Source of the DNA: Listeria costaricensis
Lineage (GTDB): Bacteria > Bacillota > Bacilli > Lactobacillales > Listeriaceae
Reading direction: 5' to 3'
NCBI RefSeq assembly: GCF_900183385.1
Contig: NZ_FXUT01000003.1
Coordinates: forward strand, 335 to 64,334
Length of the DNA stretch: 64,000 nt
Positions 52,282 through 61,755 of the stretch are shown one piece after another (position 1 is the stretch's first letter; each line of letters begins with the position of its first letter). Position numbers and translations under genes: made by a program. The notes below the pieces were generated by a model. The model saw nothing but the letters and a program-made list of their open reading frames with translations. It was not told the DNA's origin and searched no databases.

Positions 52282-52806
52282 ATAGTTGATTTCAAAGAGG
52301 GCATACTCTTTTTTCCGTCCCATCCAAGTAAAACCGGCTGCTTCATAAAACGAGCAAAGAAAGGGATTTTCTGCTAAGCAATCAAGCCGCACATAGGGAA
52401 TTTTCTTCTGCAAGGCAAAGCGGCAGGCGAAACGAAGCATTTCTTCCCCTAGTCCGTGGTGGGCAAATGAACGAGCCACCATCAAGCGATGTAGATATAC
52501 AGCTGGATCAGAAATCTTGTCCTCCCAAAGGTTTGAATCCCATTCTAAAGGCGTTTCACGAATAATGAGTGCTGCGGCCAGCGCGCCTTTTTCCGAATGG
52601 CAGAGATAGACTTCTTGCTTGGTGATACTGAGCGAGAGCCCATGCCGATCCTGCCCGGCTAGAACATCTTGCCACTGAGTCGACCCGGCTGCTTGAAGAA
52701 AGCGAGCGGTTGCGGTTAGTAATTCTTCCAGTGAGTGCTGATCTTTCGGGCTGGCTTGGCGAATATAAAATTTTTTGTGATCTAAAAGTAGGATTTCTTC
52801 AGGCAT
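52279..52806 (-). CDS. GNAT-family acetyltransferase
   Basis: The 175-residue protein has a GNAT fold with LHRLMVARSFAHHGLGEEMLRFA as the acetyl-CoA loop and VRLDCLAENPFLCSFYEAAGF near the end. The substrate is unknown. AGGAGG lies four bases before the ATG. A terminator of the DUF975 gene separates it from that gene. Confidence 0.82.
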   Translation of the reverse strand: MPEEILLLDHKKFYIRQASPKDQHSLEELLTATARFLQAAGSTQWQDVLAGQDRHGLSLSITKQEVYLCHSEKGALAAALIIRETPLEWDSNLWEDKISDPAVYLHRLMVARSFAHHGLGEEMLRFACRFALQKKIPYVRLDCLAENPFLCSFYEAAGFTWMGRKKEYALFEINY

Positions 52807-52815
52807 ATTTCCTCC

Positions 52816-52845
52816 TAAAAAAACGAGGCAAAGTTGCGCCCCGTT
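52816..52845 (-). terminator. Terminator of the frameshifted DUF975 gene
   Basis: On the minus strand AACGGGGC pairs with GCCTCGTT (one mismatch/wobble), then TTTTTTT. Confidence 0.7.
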
Positions 52846-52852
52846 TCATCGA

Positions 52853-53912
52853 TCATTTTTTATCAGAAGGATCGTCTTCTGGTTTTTCTTCTTTGGACTC
52901 ACCGATTTCCGGTTCTCCTTCTGGTGTTGTAAATTCAGGTGGAATGACTGGTTTTGGTTCCTCCTGTACTACTTCATCAGCCGGTGCCGTCGTGTTTGCT
53001 TCATCGAATGGATCTTTCTCATTCGTCGGGCCAAAACCATCGGGATGCTGATCATTTTCAAAAGGATCCTCAGCCGCGTTAAAGTCGGAAGTTGCCCCAT
53101 ATGAAGTAGTTTCTGGTGTGGGTGCAAAGTCATCATGAAAATCGTCATATTCTGTATAAAGGGTGTTCGTTAAATCATCGTAGAAGACCCCGCAAGCCGT
53201 CATCATGTATGGCAGTACATAGAGTGAGATGCCAAGAGTGGCTAATCCACCAAGCAGCACCATGATAAGCCCGCCGGCGAGCAGACCACCTGAAATCATA
53301 CTCATACTTGCTGATACATCATGCATGCTATAGCTGTAATTATAACCGTAATCATAACCAGTGAAAACGCTACTGAACAGCATGATCAGCCCAATAATCA
53401 AAACAACGACGGGAATGAGATACCAAAGTAAGAAGTAAAGAGAGAGACTAAAAAATTTCCCTTTACGCCCGTCCATCATATGGCGACTTTCTGTAATGGC
53501 ATCAAGTGCGGAGATGTTTGGATTATCCCGCAAAATCATAAATGTCTGAGAGTAAGAGAACATTTTGATAATACCTGGAACAATTAGTAAAAGGGACCAT
53601 AGGAAGGTAAAAATGGCTACTAAAACATAAGCTGCAAGTGTCCGCCAGTAGCTGCGGAATCCGCTAAATAAGTAGCTGACATCTGGTTTGTCTTTCCGGC
53701 TTATTGCAAGGAAAAACCAGACTAAGCCAACTGCAAGTGGCGCTTCAACAAAGTAAATGGCGATCCAGCCGACAACTGGAATCCAGCCAGCAATCGAGCC
53801 TACCACCGTTGTTAAATAAATAATTAAGTAAGATTACGCCAATGGCAAGCCCCCAGCTGCCGCGCAATGAATCCTTCGCAGTGCGACGAATTTGAGCATT
53901 TGTCATCATCAT
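52853..53912 (-). pseudogene. DUF975 membrane protein with a frameshift near 53825
   Basis: The first 25 or so codons (start among three ATGs at 53906-53912, AAGGAG upstream; NAQIRRTAKDSLRGSWGLAIG) lie in one frame. The rest (IIYLTTVVGSIAGWIPVVGW to the end at 52853) is in another. Removing one base near 53825 joins them into a hydrophobic first helix, as in the intact paralogue just upstream. The restored protein has about six helices and an acidic Pro/Glu-rich C-terminal tail of about 85 residues. It may be a real mutation or an assembly error. Confidence 0.75.
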
Positions 53913-54006
53913 TCTTTCATTCTCCTTTATTTTAAATTTTCCCCTGTAATAAAAATAGCATAGTTTCACTCTAGAATACAGTTAAACCCGGTTAACTGTA
54001 GAAATT

Positions 54007-54753
54007 TCAGTCTGTAGAAGGAGCTGGTTCTCGGACTGGGATTTGAGCCGTTTCTAAGTGGAAATGAGCGAGTGCTGTTAAGAAACGCGGGAATAAAAGC
54101 AGGTACAGCACGAGTTGAACGATGCTGCCAAGTATCAAAATTAGTAAACTCATGAAAAACAGCTGCTGATCAACTGACGAAGCATACAGATAACCAGACT
54201 GATGACTGAGCGCGATAAGACCGCCAAAATAAAAGATGAGTGGTATTAAAAACCAGATGCCATAAGTAATGAGAGAAAGTCGGCAAAGCAACCAAATCGA
54301 TCCTTGCATGGATTCCGTGCTCTTTTTGATGGCTTGGAGTGGACTCAAATCTGGTTCATCCAGTAAATAATAAAAAGTTTGTGAATAGCTGAAACATTTG
54401 ATCACACCAGGTACAATGAAAAGAAGCGACCAAAGTCCGATCAATAAAATCATTAAAATGCCAGTCAAAATAATCCGGAAATAATGTCGATATCCTATAA
54501 ATAGATGGCCAATGTCAATCTTCTTGCCACGTGCAATTTCAAGAAAAAGAAAGAACAAGCCTACATACAGCGGGAAAACAAGCAGAAGGGTGAATAAAAT
54601 ACGCAGAACGGTGGAAAAGGAAAAAATGAACAAACAGAGGTAGTGTACCCCTGTGTAAATAATTCCGGTTAGCATTAGTGAACCAATCGCGAGCCCCCAG
54701 TTTCCTTTCAGCGATTTTCCTGCAGCCATTCTAAGCTGGTCAATATTCATCAT
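54007..54753 (-). CDS. DUF975 family membrane protein
   Basis: The 248-residue protein starts IDQLRMAAGKSLKGNWGLAIG, the typical DUF975 opening, and has about six helices. The motif FIVPGVIKCFSYSQTFYYL is nearly identical in its neighbour (LLIVPGIIKMFSYSQTFMIL). The function of DUF975 is unknown. The two genes are a tandem duplication transcribed leftward, 94 bp apart. This copy lacks the acidic tail. Confidence 0.85.
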   Translation of the reverse strand: MMNIDQLRMAAGKSLKGNWGLAIGSLMLTGIIYTGVHYLCLFIFSFSTVLRILFTLLLVFPLYVGLFFLFLEIARGKKIDIGHLFIGYRHYFRIILTGILMILLIGLWSLLFIVPGVIKCFSYSQTFYYLLDEPDLSPLQAIKKSTESMQGSIWLLCRLSLITYGIWFLIPLIFYFGGLIALSHQSGYLYASSVDQQLFFMSLLILILGSIVQLVLYLLLFPRFLTALAHFHLETAQIPVREPAPSTD

Positions 54754-54892
54754 GCATGACTCCTTTTTTGATTAATAGGTCTAAGATACCATGAGTAGAT
54801 AGTGGAGTAAATGATTTTTTGGATAAAAAGAGGATTAAAAAGGAAAAAAACGGGAAAAGAACAAACAGTTTAAAGAAAGAGGTGCTCATAGA

Positions 54893-55096
54893 ATGGCTAA
54901 TGATCGACAAGATTTAGAAGAACGTTTAATTGAACTGCGCAGAGAATATCAGGAAGTACTCGCCGAGTCATACGAATTTGAGGATCCGCAACTCCAAAAT
55001 GGGCCGATCAATACAGCTGAAGTTCGCCTAGATGCAATCCGAAAAGAAATCAAGGATGTTGAGAAACGTCTCAAGAAATTTGAAGAAGTAGAATAA
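54893..55096 (+). CDS. Small coiled-coil protein of unknown function
   Basis: The 67-residue protein is highly charged with heptad-like spacing (LEERLIELRREYQEVLAES and AIRKEIKDVEKRLKKFEEVE), so two helices probably pair. AGAGGTG lies upstream of the ATG. Its own terminator at 55105-55130 follows. Confidence 0.7.
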   Translation: MANDRQDLEERLIELRREYQEVLAESYEFEDPQLQNGPINTAEVRLDAIRKEIKDVEKRLKKFEEVE

Positions 55097-55103
55097 ACAA
55101 TTG

Positions 55104-55139
55104 AAACGTCCGGGATTATCTTTGGACGTTTTTATTTTA
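55104..55139 (+). terminator. Rho-independent terminator
   Basis: AACGTCC (55105-55111) pairs with GGACGTT (55124-55130), T-run follows. Confidence 0.85.
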
Positions 55140-55159
55140 CATAGAAAGGGGCGCCAGGG

Positions 55160-55867
55160 ATGAAACCGATTTTTGCAGTTGGAGATGTTCATGGAGAGCT
55201 AGGTTTGTTAATCAAATTGCTTGAAAATTGGCAGCGAGACCGTGAAAAATTAGTTTTTGTTGGTGACTTGATCGATCGGGGGGAGAATCCCGGCGGTGTC
55301 ATTCGCTTCGTTCGGGAATTGTCCCAAGCAAATGATGTTGTGGCGGTACGCGGGAACCATGAAGCTATGCTGCTCGACTGGTTGGAGGAGCCGGCCCGAC
55401 GAATGTCTTATTATAGCAGTCAAGGCGGCATGGAAACGATTCAGACGTTGCTAGGACCGGATTTTAAAAATGCTGCTTCACCGGAAGAACTGCGGGATCT
55501 TATTTTACTTAAAAATCAGGAGGAAATTGATTTTATCAAGCAAATGCCGCTTTATTTTGAAGCAGAGCAATATGTATTTGTCCATGCGGGAGTTGATTTA
55601 ACCAAGGAGGACTGGCATGATACAGATCCGCACGATTTTTACTGGATTCGGGAGCCCTTCTTGTTTGGGAAAAATCGGACGGGTCGGGTTTTTATTATTG
55701 GGCATACGCCTGTTCAAAATTTACATAAGGATGGTTCGAGTCATTTGTGGGTCGCGCCGGATAGAACCAAGCTGAATATCGATGGGGGCGCTGTGTTTGG
55801 GGGGACGCTCAATGCAGTGGTGGTGGAAAAGGAAGCCATTACCGGAAGCTTTTCCGCTCTGAAATGA
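55160..55867 (+). CDS. Calcineurin-like serine/threonine phosphatase (PrpE/PP1-like)
   Basis: The 235-residue protein has all metal motifs of the PPP family: GDVHGE, GDLIDRG and RGNHE, with two later histidines (VHAG and GHTPV). It resembles bacterial bis(5'-nucleosyl) tetraphosphatases PrpE and small protein phosphatases; the substrate is not decided. AAAGGGG precedes the ATG. It is monocistronic by spacing. Confidence 0.85.
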   Translation: MKPIFAVGDVHGELGLLIKLLENWQRDREKLVFVGDLIDRGENPGGVIRFVRELSQANDVVAVRGNHEAMLLDWLEEPARRMSYYSSQGGMETIQTLLGPDFKNAASPEELRDLILLKNQEEIDFIKQMPLYFEAEQYVFVHAGVDLTKEDWHDTDPHDFYWIREPFLFGKNRTGRVFIIGHTPVQNLHKDGSSHLWVAPDRTKLNIDGGAVFGGTLNAVVVEKEAITGSFSALK

Positions 55868-55967
55868 GCCTTTTGACGGGCTGGAATTTGTTACGATCGG
55901 CTGATAACGATTTTGGCAGATCTTTGGTAGAATAGACCTTTAAAGTCAGGGAAAAGGAGTGGAGTCT

Positions 55968-56861
55968 GTGCGGAAGAAGATTCTTTTTTCCGTACTTACA
56001 GTCATTACAATCGCGGTTCTTTTAATCGGCTGGATTTTTTCTTATTACGACCAGCAGGAACAGGCCAAGGCGAAAGAAAATATTATTCCGACGGTGTTTG
56101 TTCATGGTTACAAAGGGACGGCCAATTCTTTTGGACATATGCTGGACAGATTAGGTGAGCAATTTGATGTGAATCAGGCGGCGATGCAAATTTATGTAGG
56201 GAAAAGTGGGAATTTGAGTATTCAAGGTACGCTAAATCCTAATACGCCGGGAGATTCGGCCATTCAAGTCGTTTTTGAAGATAATCGGGCGAGCTTGGCG
56301 CGGCAAACCGTGTGGCTCCAAGATGTGATGAGGTATTTACGAGAAAATGAGCATATAAAAACAGTCAACTTAGTCGGACATTCTATGGGCGGCCTTGCGA
56401 TTCTCAGTTATTTGGAGAATACAGAGCTAGATGCGAATTATCCGGTGCCACAAAAATTTATCGCCATTGCTTCACCGTTTCGCGGAATCGATCAAGCGGA
56501 TTATTTTCAGTTGCAGAAAGATCCAGCGGCACATGATTTGAAAGCCGGCTCAGATGCCCTTCAGGCGCTTGTGAAAAATAAAAACAAGCTACCTAAAAAT
56601 CTGCAAGTCCTAGCCATTGCGGGAGAAAAAACAGGAACCGATTCAGACGGCTTGGTGAATGTGGACAGTGTATTCTTTTTAAAGGAATTCTTTCCAAAAG
56701 GTAGCTATCAGGAAAAATTGATTACAGGCCCCGATGTCACCCATAGCGGGCTTCATGAAAATACAAAAGTGGACTATTACGTCAGCCAATTTCTGTGGAA
56801 TCTGGAAGATAAGGATGGCAGCGATGCGCTGAATGTCCAAACAGTCCCACATGCGAAATAA
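55968..56861 (+). CDS. Alpha/beta hydrolase, DUF915 family, secreted or membrane-anchored
   Basis: GTG 55968 lies nine bases after AAAAGGAG; the GTG at 55959 abuts it. The 297-residue protein has an N-terminal membrane/signal helix (about 6-27), then a lipase-like core: VFVHGYKGT as oxyanion loop, nucleophile Ser in VGHSMGGLA and an Asp and His near the end (DGLVNVDS and THSGLHEN). It likely hydrolyses an ester outside the membrane. DUF915 substrates are unknown. Confidence 0.82.
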   Translation: MRKKILFSVLTVITIAVLLIGWIFSYYDQQEQAKAKENIIPTVFVHGYKGTANSFGHMLDRLGEQFDVNQAAMQIYVGKSGNLSIQGTLNPNTPGDSAIQVVFEDNRASLARQTVWLQDVMRYLRENEHIKTVNLVGHSMGGLAILSYLENTELDANYPVPQKFIAIASPFRGIDQADYFQLQKDPAAHDLKAGSDALQALVKNKNKLPKNLQVLAIAGEKTGTDSDGLVNVDSVFFLKEFFPKGSYQEKLITGPDVTHSGLHENTKVDYYVSQFLWNLEDKDGSDALNVQTVPHAK

Positions 56862-56932
56862 AAAGAGAATCCCAAATCTCGACAAAGCCCTCATGAAAAT
56901 GGCGGCTTTGCTTGATGGGGATTCTCTTTTTG
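56859..56932. terminator. Two-tier bidirectional terminator
   Basis: AAAAAGAGAATCCC pairs with GGGGATTCTCTTTTT; inner AAAGCC/GGCTTT with CAT/ATG tip. Confidence 0.9.
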
Positions 56933-56946
56933 TCTCTCTATTCTAT

Positions 56947-57510
56947 TTAGTAGTAAGGCGCCATAAACAAATAGACGAGTACGCCCGTTAGGCTGACATA
57001 CAGCCAGATTGGCATTGTCCAGCGCACGATTTTTTTATGTTTTTCGACTTGCATCGTCCAGCCCCAAACGAGCGCAAATAATGCCAGCGGGACTACGATT
57101 GCTGCCAAAAAGCTGTGTGTGATCAGAATGAAAAAGTAAATAGGGCGAACAATGCCCGTGCCGCCGAACGTACTGGTTTCAGCAGAGAGGAAATGAAACG
57201 TCAAATAGGACACGAGGAAAAATAACGTCGATGTAAAAGCCGCCAGAATGAAACCGCGGTGCATGTTGATGTTTTTCTTTTTAATAATGGCCCAAAGTGC
57301 GATCAATAAAAAGACAAATGTAAAACTATTAAAGATTGCGTTTATGCGTGGGAAAATCGTCAAGTCAAAATGGACGGCTCCCTGATAGCCAATCGGTGAG
57401 AAAAATAACAGCAAGATAATAACGACTGCCACCACTGAGAAAATCATGATCGGCCAAAAATAGTTTTTATCCGTTGCAGGTTTTGACAAGTTCTCCTTCT
57501 TTTGCTCCAT
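56947..57510 (-). CDS. DUF420 membrane protein (YozB-like)
   Basis: ATG 57510 has GGGGG upstream; the open frame to 57678 has no better start. The 187-residue protein has about five helices with in-membrane histidines (MHRGFILAA, THSFLAAIV) typical of YozB/DUF420 proteins. The family is related to cytochrome oxidase assembly proteins such as CtaM, but the function here is not fixed. No haem or oxidase gene is in the window. Confidence 0.8.
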   Translation of the reverse strand: MEQKKENLSKPATDKNYFWPIMIFSVVAVVIILLLFFSPIGYQGAVHFDLTIFPRINAIFNSFTFVFLLIALWAIIKKKNINMHRGFILAAFTSTLFFLVSYLTFHFLSAETSTFGGTGIVRPIYFFILITHSFLAAIVVPLALFALVWGWTMQVEKHKKIVRWTMPIWLYVSLTGVLVYLFMAPYY

Positions 57511-57643
57511 GAAAAAATAGCCCCCTAAATCTATTTTGGTTCTTTCACGTTCATTATACATGAGCCGACTTTCGATAGCGAAAAATTGAACCGTGTTTTT
57601 CCAGCAACGAAACGGGAATAGAGCAGATATGGAGATGATATAA

Positions 57644-58486
57644 ATGAAAAATTGGCGTATCCCTTTTCTCGTTGTCATCTTTTTACTTCTTGCGGCTTGC
57701 GGAAATGATAACGCAGATCAAAAGGACAAAACCGGCATGCATGAAAATGGTAAAATGCAGCAGGATATGAACAATCTTTCTGGCACAATGAAGGAGAGCG
57801 AAAAGCCTTCTTCTGATGGGGGAAAATCGGAGGAGCCGCTTACCGAACAGCAAGTTTTGGCGGCCGTGAAAGAACAACTCAAAGGCACTGATCAGGTGGC
57901 CCTCCCAGAGACCGTTCCGCTGACAGCAAAAGGGCAGCATCTGACGGCCAAGACAGCCAGTGAAGGGGCAAGCGACTATCTGGTCACATTTTTTGAAAGC
58001 GCGACTCCAATTCCAATCAACAACGACAAGCTGAATGAAGCGGACGCAGCCACAAAACTGGCAACTGTCGAGCGGCACCGCTATGATTCAGAGCAGGCGG
58101 CCAAGGAGGCGGTCGGCCATGAGACCTTTGCAAAGAGCGGCGGGCAGGCGACAGATTTGGGCTACGGATTGACCGGTTATCAGGACGCCGGGGCTGGGCA
58201 GAAATATTTAGGCTGGAATGAAGGACGTTGGGCACTCTCGATTCATGCTTCCAATATGGAGGGCACCGATTATCTGCCACTCGCACAGAAAATGGTAGCC
58301 AAGTTGGAAAAAGAGTCACTGCCCATCCCGAACTCATACGGTCGAGCGGCCTTTGAAGCAGCGAAAACAGATGATCCGGCAGACAATCAGCTACTCTTTC
58401 AGGATGGCCCAGATGTCTACACGATCACGCATCTTGACCCACTCAGCGCAGTCGACATGGCCACCCATTTTGAGCAGAATAAATGA
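57644..58486 (+). CDS. Lipoprotein of unknown function (280 aa)
   Basis: Signal with lipobox LLLAAC (Cys19), then a charged Asp/Lys/Met-rich linker (about 20-65) and a globular domain of about 210 residues (TEQQVLAAVKEQLKGTDQVALP onward). The ATG follows TATGGAGATG. I do not recognise a family. It is next to the DUF420 gene but on the other strand, and stands alone. Confidence 0.75.
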   Translation: MKNWRIPFLVVIFLLLAACGNDNADQKDKTGMHENGKMQQDMNNLSGTMKESEKPSSDGGKSEEPLTEQQVLAAVKEQLKGTDQVALPETVPLTAKGQHLTAKTASEGASDYLVTFFESATPIPINNDKLNEADAATKLATVERHRYDSEQAAKEAVGHETFAKSGGQATDLGYGLTGYQDAGAGQKYLGWNEGRWALSIHASNMEGTDYLPLAQKMVAKLEKESLPIPNSYGRAAFEAAKTDDPADNQLLFQDGPDVYTITHLDPLSAVDMATHFEQNK

Positions 58487-58507
58487 AAAAGCAGCTGGCA
58501 TAAAGTG

Positions 58508-58583
58508 AAAAGAGAAGCTGAAAATCAGGCAAATCCATTTTGGGAAATGGCTTTAATGCTTGACTTTCAGCTTCTCTTATTGT
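58508..58583. terminator. Two-tier bidirectional terminator
   Basis: AAAGAGAAGCTGAAA pairs with TTTCAGCTTCTCTT, with an inner CCATTT/AAATGG hairpin as at 7611-7630. Confidence 0.88.
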
Positions 58584-58629
58584 TGAATCATCATGCTGAA
58601 ACAACTTGATGTTCCAGTGATCCTAAAAA

Positions 58630-59451
58630 TCACTCTACCCGGTCTTCCGCATGATTGTAAGCACCATGCCAAACAGGACCGATAAATTGATTGAGGGCAA
58701 AGCCGCCTTGGATTGCAGCAGTCACGAATTCTTTCGCTTTTGCTACGGCGTCCGGTACAGAGAGCCCTTTTGCAAGACCAGCAGTAATCGCAGCTGCAAA
58801 TGTACAGCCCGCGCCGTGGTTGTGATCTGTGTCGACTTTTTCAACTTCCAAAAGTGTGAATTCCTTGCCATCATAAAGCAGGTCGATCGCTTTGTCACTT
58901 TCAAGCGCCTTGCCACCTTTGATGACCACATACTCAGCGCCCAGTTCAATAATTTTTTCAGCCGCTTTTTTCATATCGTCGACTGTTTTCAATTTGCCAA
59001 GACCGGACAATTGTCCAGCTTCAAACAAATTCGGCGTCGTAATCGTGGCCACTGGTAGAAGCAGGTCGCGAATGGCCTCCGCATTTTCCGGCTGAATCAG
59101 CTCATCTTCCCCTTTGCAGACCATGACAGGGTCGATAACCACATTTTTCAAACCATGCTTGTCGATCGCTTCACGCGTTGCTTGGATAATTTCGATTGAG
59201 CCGAGCATCCCCGTTTTCATTGCATCAACCGGTCCGCCGGAAAGAATCGTTTTTAACTGTTCACGAACAAGCGCTGCATCAATGGGTGTTACGCCATGTG
59301 CCCAGTTGTTGTCCGGATCCATTGTCACGATGGTGGTCAGTGCGCTGAATCCAAATGTGCCATATTCTTCAAAAGTTTTCAGATCGGCCTGTAAACCAGC
59401 ACCGCCGCTGGAATCAGAACCTGCAATAGTCAAAGTTTTTTTGATTGTCAT
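58630..59451 (-). CDS. pdxK: Pyridoxine/pyridoxal kinase, ThiD-like PdxK
   Basis: The 273-residue ribokinase-fold enzyme begins with TIAGSDSSGGAGLQADLKTF. It has the Cys in VMVCKGE (Cys112) and the catalytic-loop GAGCTFAAAI, a two-cysteine set known from Gram-positive pyridoxal kinases. Plain ThiD usually has GTGCT here, so PdxK is favoured over HMP(-P) kinase. It supplies pyridoxal phosphate from salvaged vitamers. It is 20 bp upstream on the same transcript as the Cof gene's continuation. Confidence 0.82.
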   Translation of the reverse strand: MTIKKTLTIAGSDSSGGAGLQADLKTFEEYGTFGFSALTTIVTMDPDNNWAHGVTPIDAALVREQLKTILSGGPVDAMKTGMLGSIEIIQATREAIDKHGLKNVVIDPVMVCKGEDELIQPENAEAIRDLLLPVATITTPNLFEAGQLSGLGKLKTVDDMKKAAEKIIELGAEYVVIKGGKALESDKAIDLLYDGKEFTLLEVEKVDTDHNHGAGCTFAAAITAGLAKGLSVPDAVAKAKEFVTAAIQGGFALNQFIGPVWHGAYNHAEDRVE

Positions 59452-59471
59452 TTGAACATACCTCCAAAAAG

Positions 59472-60338
59472 TTAGTCGTTTGTTTTCAACATTTGATAGA
59501 TGGCTTCAGCAACGCCATGTTCATCATTTGATGTTGTCGCATATTTAGCTGTTTTCTTCACTTGCGGTTCAGCATTGCCCATTGCCACACTGTACCCAGC
59601 CATTTTCAGCATCGAAAGGTCATTCATATTGTCGCCGATTGCAAAAGTTTCAGCCAAGTTAACGCCAAGTTTTTCTACATAATACTGTAGAGAAATCCCT
59701 TTTTGAGCTTCGCGATGGGTGATTTCGATATTATTTGAAAAAGAGGAAGTAATCGATAGTTCATCGGAAACATTAAGTTCCTTACTGGCTTTTTTCAACA
59801 CTTCTTTGTCGGGTGAAAAAGAGATGAATTTCAAAATTTTAATCTCATCATTATTAAAAATACGCTCTGCATCATTGATTTCATGGACGTCCTTCGATTC
59901 AAAACGTTCCTCCACCTGTTCGATAATTGCTTCGGTATCTTCATTTGGGAACATTTGCTTATGCATGTCAATCATAAATTCTTTCCCACGAGCTTTATCA
60001 ACTGTAATCGGACCGATATCTGTAAAAAATTCAGTGTACATGCCGAGTTCATTGAGCAGTTTATAAGTCTTTCTAGCAAGCGTTTTGTCCAGCACATGCT
60101 GAAGTAAAATGTTGCCGTGTTCATCGCGGATTTCCGCGCCATTCATGCAGATTGCAGGTGCATAGAGATTCGCTTTATGGATGAGTCCCATCGCGTCATC
60201 ATACATCCGTCCGGTGCAAAGAACAAAATGAATCCCTTTGCTGCGTGCGAGCTCAATCGCTTTCACACTTTCCTCATCAACACGGATTTTGGAATTCAGT
60301 AATGTGCCATCCATATCAGAAGCAATAACTTTAATCAT
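59472..60338 (-). CDS. Cof-type HAD hydrolase
   Basis: ATG 60338 follows GGAGG by 10 bases; the frame start at 60383 has no such site. The 288-residue protein begins IKVIASDMDGTLLNS (HAD motif I), has the large C2B cap, and ends with GDNMNDLSMLKMAGYSVAMGNA (motif IV). Cof proteins dephosphorylate sugar phosphates or cofactors; with pdxK directly downstream, a role in B6 vitamer turnover is possible but unproven. Confidence 0.87.
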   Translation of the reverse strand: MIKVIASDMDGTLLNSKIRVDEESVKAIELARSKGIHFVLCTGRMYDDAMGLIHKANLYAPAICMNGAEIRDEHGNILLQHVLDKTLARKTYKLLNELGMYTEFFTDIGPITVDKARGKEFMIDMHKQMFPNEDTEAIIEQVEERFESKDVHEINDAERIFNNDEIKILKFISFSPDKEVLKKASKELNVSDELSITSSFSNNIEITHREAQKGISLQYYVEKLGVNLAETFAIGDNMNDLSMLKMAGYSVAMGNAEPQVKKTAKYATTSNDEHGVAEAIYQMLKTND

Positions 60339-60448
60339 AGATTTAATTCCTCCCATAATTTTCCCTACTAAATAGAATAGCATTTTTTCTATAAAAATGC
60401 AGGCTTATTGCAACATTCGTGGAAAAAAGCTGAAAGGGTCATGTATTT

Positions 60449-60477
60449 TTGCTTCCTGTCAGAAAGTCCGCTATAAT
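60449..60477 (+). promoter_or_regulatory. Promoter of the maa operon
   Basis: TTGCTT (60449-60454), 17-bp spacer, TATAAT (60472-60477). Confidence 0.75.
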
Positions 60478-60512
60478 GAGCATGAAAAGAAGAGTTTCAA
60501 GGAAGGTGTCGT

Positions 60513-61064
60513 ATGAAAACTGAATTTGAGAAAATGATTGCTGGAGAAATGTATGACCCGTCAGACCGTGAGTTGATCCACGGAAGGGAACGTGCGCGCA
60601 AACTTTGCCGCCAAATCAATGAGTCGACCCATGCGGAAGAACGTTCCGAGCTTTTAAAGCGGCTTTTGGGGGAAACAGGAGAAAATATCTATGTGGAACC
60701 TAATTTTCGCGTGGACTATGGCTCCAATATTTATTTAGGTGAAAATTTCTATGCGAATTTTGATTGCTTAATCTTGGATGTGTGTGAAGTACATATCGGT
60801 AAAAATTGTATGCTTGCGCCGGGGGTTCACATCTATACGGCAACCCACCCAATCGACCCGGTCGAACGATACAGCGGTCGTGAACTTGGCAAACCTGTTG
60901 TCATTGGTGAAAATGTTTGGATCGGCGGCAGATCGGTCATCAATCCAGGCGTCACACTTGGTGACAATGTGGTGGTTGCTTCCGGTTCAGTCGTAACAAA
61001 AGATTTTCCGGATAATGTTGTGATCGGCGGCAATCCGGCACGCGTAATCAAGACGATCGAATGA
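60513..61064 (+). CDS. maa: Maltose/galactoside O-acetyltransferase (LacA/Maa type)
   Basis: The 183-residue protein has the Mac N-terminal domain ([18 protein letters not shown]) and left-handed beta-helix hexapeptide repeats with the catalytic His in YTATHPID. It acetylates sugars with acetyl-CoA; the natural acceptor is uncertain. It lies 13 bp before the next gene and is the first of three co-directed genes. Confidence 0.88.
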   Translation: MKTEFEKMIAGEMYDPSDRELIHGRERARKLCRQINESTHAEERSELLKRLLGETGENIYVEPNFRVDYGSNIYLGENFYANFDCLILDVCEVHIGKNCMLAPGVHIYTATHPIDPVERYSGRELGKPVVIGENVWIGGRSVINPGVTLGDNVVVASGSVVTKDFPDNVVIGGNPARVIKTIE

Positions 61065-61077
61065 GGTGTAGTCAGTG

Positions 61078-61359
61078 ATGGTTACAAATGAAGAGCTTTT
61101 TCGTAAAATGCAGCAGGAGCTCAACCTTGCTAGAAATTCTGAGCAGGAAAATGAGCGAATCAAGCATTTACATGGTTTAAAAATCTTGATTGAATTATAT
61201 GCAGCAGAGGAAGGACAGGCACCAAGCACTGTACCAAATGAAGCAGTGGCATCTAAGTCATCCACACAGCAGCAGATATTTTCAAACCAAGACAGCATGA
61301 AGGGGCAAAAAGTTGATTTTGAGGATGGTGCAAACGGGGACTCGCTGCTGGATTTCTAG
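61078..61359 (+). CDS. YwdI-like small protein (DUF5327)
   Basis: The 93-residue protein has a helical N-terminal half (NEELFRKMQQELNLAR; KILIELYAAEE) and a disordered Ser/Gln/Asp-rich tail. It resembles B. subtilis YwdI, which is also beside a YwdK-like gene; this is from memory. ATG 61078 or the adjacent GTG 61075 follows GAGGTG. Function is unknown. Confidence 0.65.
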   Translation: MVTNEELFRKMQQELNLARNSEQENERIKHLHGLKILIELYAAEEGQAPSTVPNEAVASKSSTQQQIFSNQDSMKGQKVDFEDGANGDSLLDF

Positions 61360-61371
61360 GAGGGAGAACGA

Positions 61372-61755
61372 ATGAAAAAAGCATTGGTCACAGGAGGCAT
61401 TTTTGCCATGCTGGCAGTAGCACTTGGAGCTTTTGGTGCCCATGCACTAAAGACGACACTTGGCGACTATCAGCCTACATATGAGACAGGCGTTCAATAT
61501 CAGATGTTTCATGCTGTAGCTATTTTGATTAGCGGTATACTACTTGAAAAAACAGGAAGTGGCTTTTTTACAGCTGCCTGCTGGTGTTTTAGTTTAGGAA
61601 TTGTGATTTTTTCAGGAAGCTTGTATGTACTCAGCATAACGAAAATTGCAATCTTAGGAGCCATCACACCCATTGGCGGCGTATTATTTATTGTGGGCTG
61701 GTTGTTGTTTATTATCGGTTCCACGAAAGAACGCTCAATATTTGCTCGTTTCTAA
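61372..61755 (+). CDS. DUF423 membrane protein (YwdK-like)
   Basis: The 127-residue protein has four helices and the family opening GGIFAMLAVALGAFGAHALK. DUF423 proteins are small inner-membrane proteins of unknown role. Ribosome site AGGAGGGAG. It closes the maa-ywdI-ywdK operon. Confidence 0.87.
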   Translation: MKKALVTGGIFAMLAVALGAFGAHALKTTLGDYQPTYETGVQYQMFHAVAILISGILLEKTGSGFFTAACWCFSLGIVIFSGSLYVLSITKIAILGAITPIGGVLFIVGWLLFIIGSTKERSIFARF

